DNA of 7,148 bases from Anaerolineales bacterium (GTDB lineage Bacteria; Chloroflexota; Anaerolineae; Anaerolineales; E44-bin32): NCBI GenBank assembly GCA_030673085.1, contig DAOVFE010000086.1, positions 1 through 7,148 on the forward strand. The letters are read 5' to 3'. The translations under genes were made by a program, and so were the position numbers. Under the pieces are notes generated by a model, which ran no database searches, was not told the DNA's origin, and saw nothing but the letters and a program-made list of their open reading frames with translations. Positions 5,778 through 7,148 of this stretch are shown one piece after another. Numbering within the stretch: position 1 is the first letter of the stretch; every line of letters begins with the position of its first letter.

Positions 5778-6614
5778 TTAACGGGTATCTCCTGTGCTGA
5801 TGCGCTGACAGAGTTGCGCAACATATTCGGCGTTCTGCACAAAACGGCCTGGGCGGGTTTGTCTCAGCATCTGGATCAAGGCGTAGATCATTCCTTCGAT
5901 CAGGACTTGGCGCATAGCCGGCTCTGGATGGACAAAAGCTGACAAGACCAGGTCGGCATACTGAGCGACGTTCGAGGAAGGGGCGGCAACCAGGGCGACG
6001 GTCTTTATGCCTGCGGCGTTTGCTTCGGAAAGAGCACGGGCAACAAAGGATGTCTCACTACTCACATCAATTGCCAGGGCTAGATCGTTTGGGCGGGCGA
6101 CAGCAATGGCTCGGGCCATGTCGGCCGGACCTCCACTGGCGGGATTGATAATATACCCAGCCGATGATAGCCATGCGGCAAGAGTATACGCTGGCGGTAA
6201 AGCCAGGCCTTCAGCTAGCAGAATGATGCGTTCGGACATATCAAGCGCATCGATTAATTCCTCAGCAACCTTAACCGGGAAACTGCGGCGGGTAAGTTCC
6301 ATGCTATGGCAAACATCTGCCAATGCAGTATCGATAAAGGCGGCGTTTGAGCTGGTATCGAGAGTCGGCCGGTCAAGTAGTTCATTCCTAACTTTCTGAC
6401 GGATCTCTCGTTGCAGTTGCGGGTATCCGGGATATCCCAACCGCTGAGCAAAACGAACGACTGTTGCCGGATCGATGTCTAAAGTGTGGGCCAGTTCGGT
6501 TGCAGTCAAGAGAGCGGTTTGAGCATAGGAATCGAGCAAATAATCCGCCAGGCGAATGAAACTTGGTGAGAAACCCGAACGAGCGTGACGGATTCGGTCC
6601 TCATAGGATTGCAT
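5778..6614 (-). CDS. MurR/RpiR-family transcriptional regulator
   Basis: A 278-residue regulator with an N-terminal helix-turn-helix (HTH) domain (about 1-78; key run LTATELAHTLDIDPATVVRF at 36-55, then AQRLGYPGYPQLQREI) and a C-terminal SIS fold (about 115-240). The SIS domain normally senses a phosphosugar. Here its first loop, usually GxGxS, reads AEGLALPP (134-141) and the second, usually SxSGxT, reads DVSSET (183-188), so the ligand may differ from phosphosugars. An ATG 12 codons upstream (6648-6650) is open in frame, but the ATG at 6612-6614 has GGAGG (6624-6628) nine bases before it and better fits family N-termini, so it is chosen. A sigma-70-like promoter lies upstream. It is divergent from the tRNA-Val gene, and the FAH-family gene lies next downstream on the same strand, a likely target. 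Confidence 0.88.
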   Translation of the reverse strand: MQSYEDRIRHARSGFSPSFIRLADYLLDSYAQTALLTATELAHTLDIDPATVVRFAQRLGYPGYPQLQREIRQKVRNELLDRPTLDTSSNAAFIDTALADVCHSMELTRRSFPVKVAEELIDALDMSERIILLAEGLALPPAYTLAAWLSSAGYIINPASGGPADMARAIAVARPNDLALAIDVSSETSFVARALSEANAAGIKTVALVAAPSSNVAQYADLVLSAFVHPEPAMRQVLIEGMIYALIQMLRQTRPGRFVQNAEYVAQLCQRISTGDTR

Positions 6615-6623
6615 TGGGCTTAT

Positions 6624-6628
6624 CCTCC
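6624..6628 (-). promoter_or_regulatory. Shine-Dalgarno deciding the regulator start
   Basis: The minus strand reads GGAGG nine bases upstream of the ATG at 6612-6614. No SD precedes the earlier in-frame ATG at 6648-6650. This supports the 278-residue form over a 290-residue form. Confidence 0.75.
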
Positions 6629-6683
6629 AGATACATATTCCAATCGTCATGCAATACTAGCGGGCGTCAGATTCAATAAGCCA

Positions 6684-6712
6684 ACTATAGCATAGGCGCT
6701 AACGGCAGGCAA
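6684..6712 (-). promoter_or_regulatory. Sigma-70-type promoter of the regulator gene
   Basis: On the minus strand a -35 box TTGCCT (6707-6712, 4 of 6) and a -10 box TATAGT (6684-6689, 5 of 6) are exactly 17 bases apart. Transcription would begin near 6677, giving a leader of about 60 bases and including the SD at 6624-6628. The start falls downstream of the longer frame's ATG region only if the 6614 start is used with a leader, which is consistent. Confidence 0.6.
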
Positions 6713-6794
6713 AAGACGCAAGCGAGGATATTGAAAAAGAGAAATTATTTGCAAATGGGCGCGGTGTATGTCCGCCTCACCATTCAAGTGTTTG

Positions 6795-6823
6795 TTGACG
6801 CTCAATAAGAGGATCGTTATAAT
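6795..6823 (+). promoter_or_regulatory. Near-consensus promoter of tRNA-Val
   Basis: TTGACG (6795-6800) and TATAAT (6818-6823) are separated by exactly 17 bases and lie just before the tRNA. The predicted start near 6830 would leave a very short leader before the first tRNA base at 6832. Confidence 0.85.
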
Positions 6824-6831
6824 GCAGTCAT

Positions 6832-6905
6832 GGGCGGATAGCTCAGTTGGTTAGAGCACTTCTCTTACACAGAAGGGGTCGCAGGTTCGAGTCCTGTTCC
6901 GCCCA
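6832..6905 (+). tRNA. tRNA-Val (anticodon UAC)
   Basis: A complete 74-base cloverleaf. The acceptor stem is GGGCGGA (6832-6838) with TCCGCCC (6898-6904), all seven pairs canonical, and the discriminator is A6905. The D arm is GCTC/GAGC (6841-6844, 6854-6857). The anticodon stem is CTTCT/AGAAG (6859-6863, 6871-6875) with loop CTTACAC, giving anticodon TAC (6866-6868), which reads GUA-type Val codons. The T arm is GCAGG/CCTGT (6881-6885, 6893-6897) with loop TTCGAGT and one G-T pair. CCA is not encoded and would be added by a nucleotidyltransferase. The gene stands alone with its own promoter and terminator. Confidence 0.97.
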
Positions 6906-6910
6906 CTCCC

Positions 6911-6945
6911 AAAACCCGCATATATGGTATGGGGGTTTTCTCTTT
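6911..6945 (+). terminator. Intrinsic terminator of tRNA-Val
   Basis: AAAACCC (6911-6917) pairs with GGGTTTT (6933-6939). After one G-G mismatch CATA (6919-6922) pairs with TATG (6928-6931), closing a 5-base loop. The 3' arm runs into TTTTCTCTTT. It starts six bases after the tRNA ends. Confidence 0.75.
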
Positions 6946-6987
6946 AAATAGGCCTACAGATGGGGGTGTCACGCTTCTGTGTTGAAT

Positions 6988-7143
6988 CGGGGGTCCGTTT
7001 CGAAGCAGATGGATGGCATACTTTCGGTTGTATCCTATCGCAGCCACATATTCATCCAGTATCCGGCTTTTCTCTCTTTTGCTCGCTTTCCGATATCCTG
7101 GTCGGACTGCTTTGAGCAGCTCTTGTTTGCCTTGCCTCATCAT
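6988..7143 (-). pseudogene. Truncated transposase, N-terminal fragment only
   Basis: The first about 52 codons, starting MMRQGKQELL and containing EKSRILDEYVAA (24-35) and GYNRKYAIHLLRNGPP (37-52), resemble the N-terminal DNA-binding region of an integrase-type (rve) transposase group that I associate with Chloroflexota genomes. The catalytic DDE part, several hundred residues, is absent: after residue 52 the likeness stops and the frame runs leftward through the tRNA terminator and into the antisense strand of the tRNA. None of the other frames just past the break continues the family pattern, so a simple frameshift is not the explanation. The element's outer end lies beyond the window. The identification is from memory of family sequences. 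Confidence 0.6.
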
Positions 7144-7148
7144 TTAGA

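Noticed and set aside
5649..5942. 97-residue plus-strand open frame
   Set aside because: It has no recognisable similarity, no good SD, and overlaps the regulator's 3' end in antisense, so it is a shadow.
6615..6650. Longer N-terminus of the regulator from the ATG at 6648-6650
   Set aside because: There is no SD before it, the extra 12 residues do not look like the family, and a strong SD precedes the internal ATG.
6865..6987. Continuation of the minus-strand frame from the transposase, ending GGTGLEPATPSV
   Set aside because: This part is the antisense of the tRNA-Val gene and its terminator. The GGTGLEPATP-type tail is a familiar artefact of translating tRNA genes backwards, not a real protein end.

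Overview
The window looks like ordinary chromosome from a Gram-positive-like or Chloroflexota (Anaerolineae-type) bacterium. The pointers are a PknB-type kinase with a single membrane pass and an extracytoplasmic sensor-like domain, an M29 aminopeptidase, the Cys-Gly-Ile form of dCTP deaminase, a tRNA gene without encoded CCA, and the start of a transposase of a group I associate with Chloroflexota. This assignment is inference from gene content recalled from memory; no search was possible. GC content looks mid-range and one gene clearly uses a GTG start.

Layout. Positions 1-193 hold no gene. A plus-strand pair follows: a transmembrane Ser/Thr protein kinase (194-1693) and an M29 metallo-aminopeptidase (1830-2951). 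Convergent to these is a minus-strand series, read right to left: a MurR/RpiR-type regulator (5778-6614, start revised), a fumarylacetoacetate-hydrolase (FAH) family protein (4598-5386), dCTP deaminase (3818-4372) and a short TrmO/TsaA-type tRNA methyltransferase (3078-3563). The gaps between them are 210-390 bases, so each is probably its own transcription unit. A tRNA-Val(UAC) gene with a near-consensus promoter and its own terminator lies at 6832-6905, divergent from the regulator. The window ends in the first ~50 codons of a transposase whose remainder is missing.

How the genes relate. Most are housekeeping or stand-alone functions: signalling, peptide breakdown, dUMP supply and tRNA modification. 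The only pair suggesting a shared job is the RpiR-type regulator followed on the same strand by the FAH-family gene, with a perfect 16-bp palindrome between them. Both proteins are unusual at their ligand sites. The FAH protein has Gly and Asn where the family normally has two metal-binding Glu residues, and the regulator's sugar-phosphate (SIS) domain lacks the usual glycine/serine loop. I found no CRISPR array, defence cluster, rRNA or clear novel multi-gene system. The FAH/RpiR pair is the best lead.
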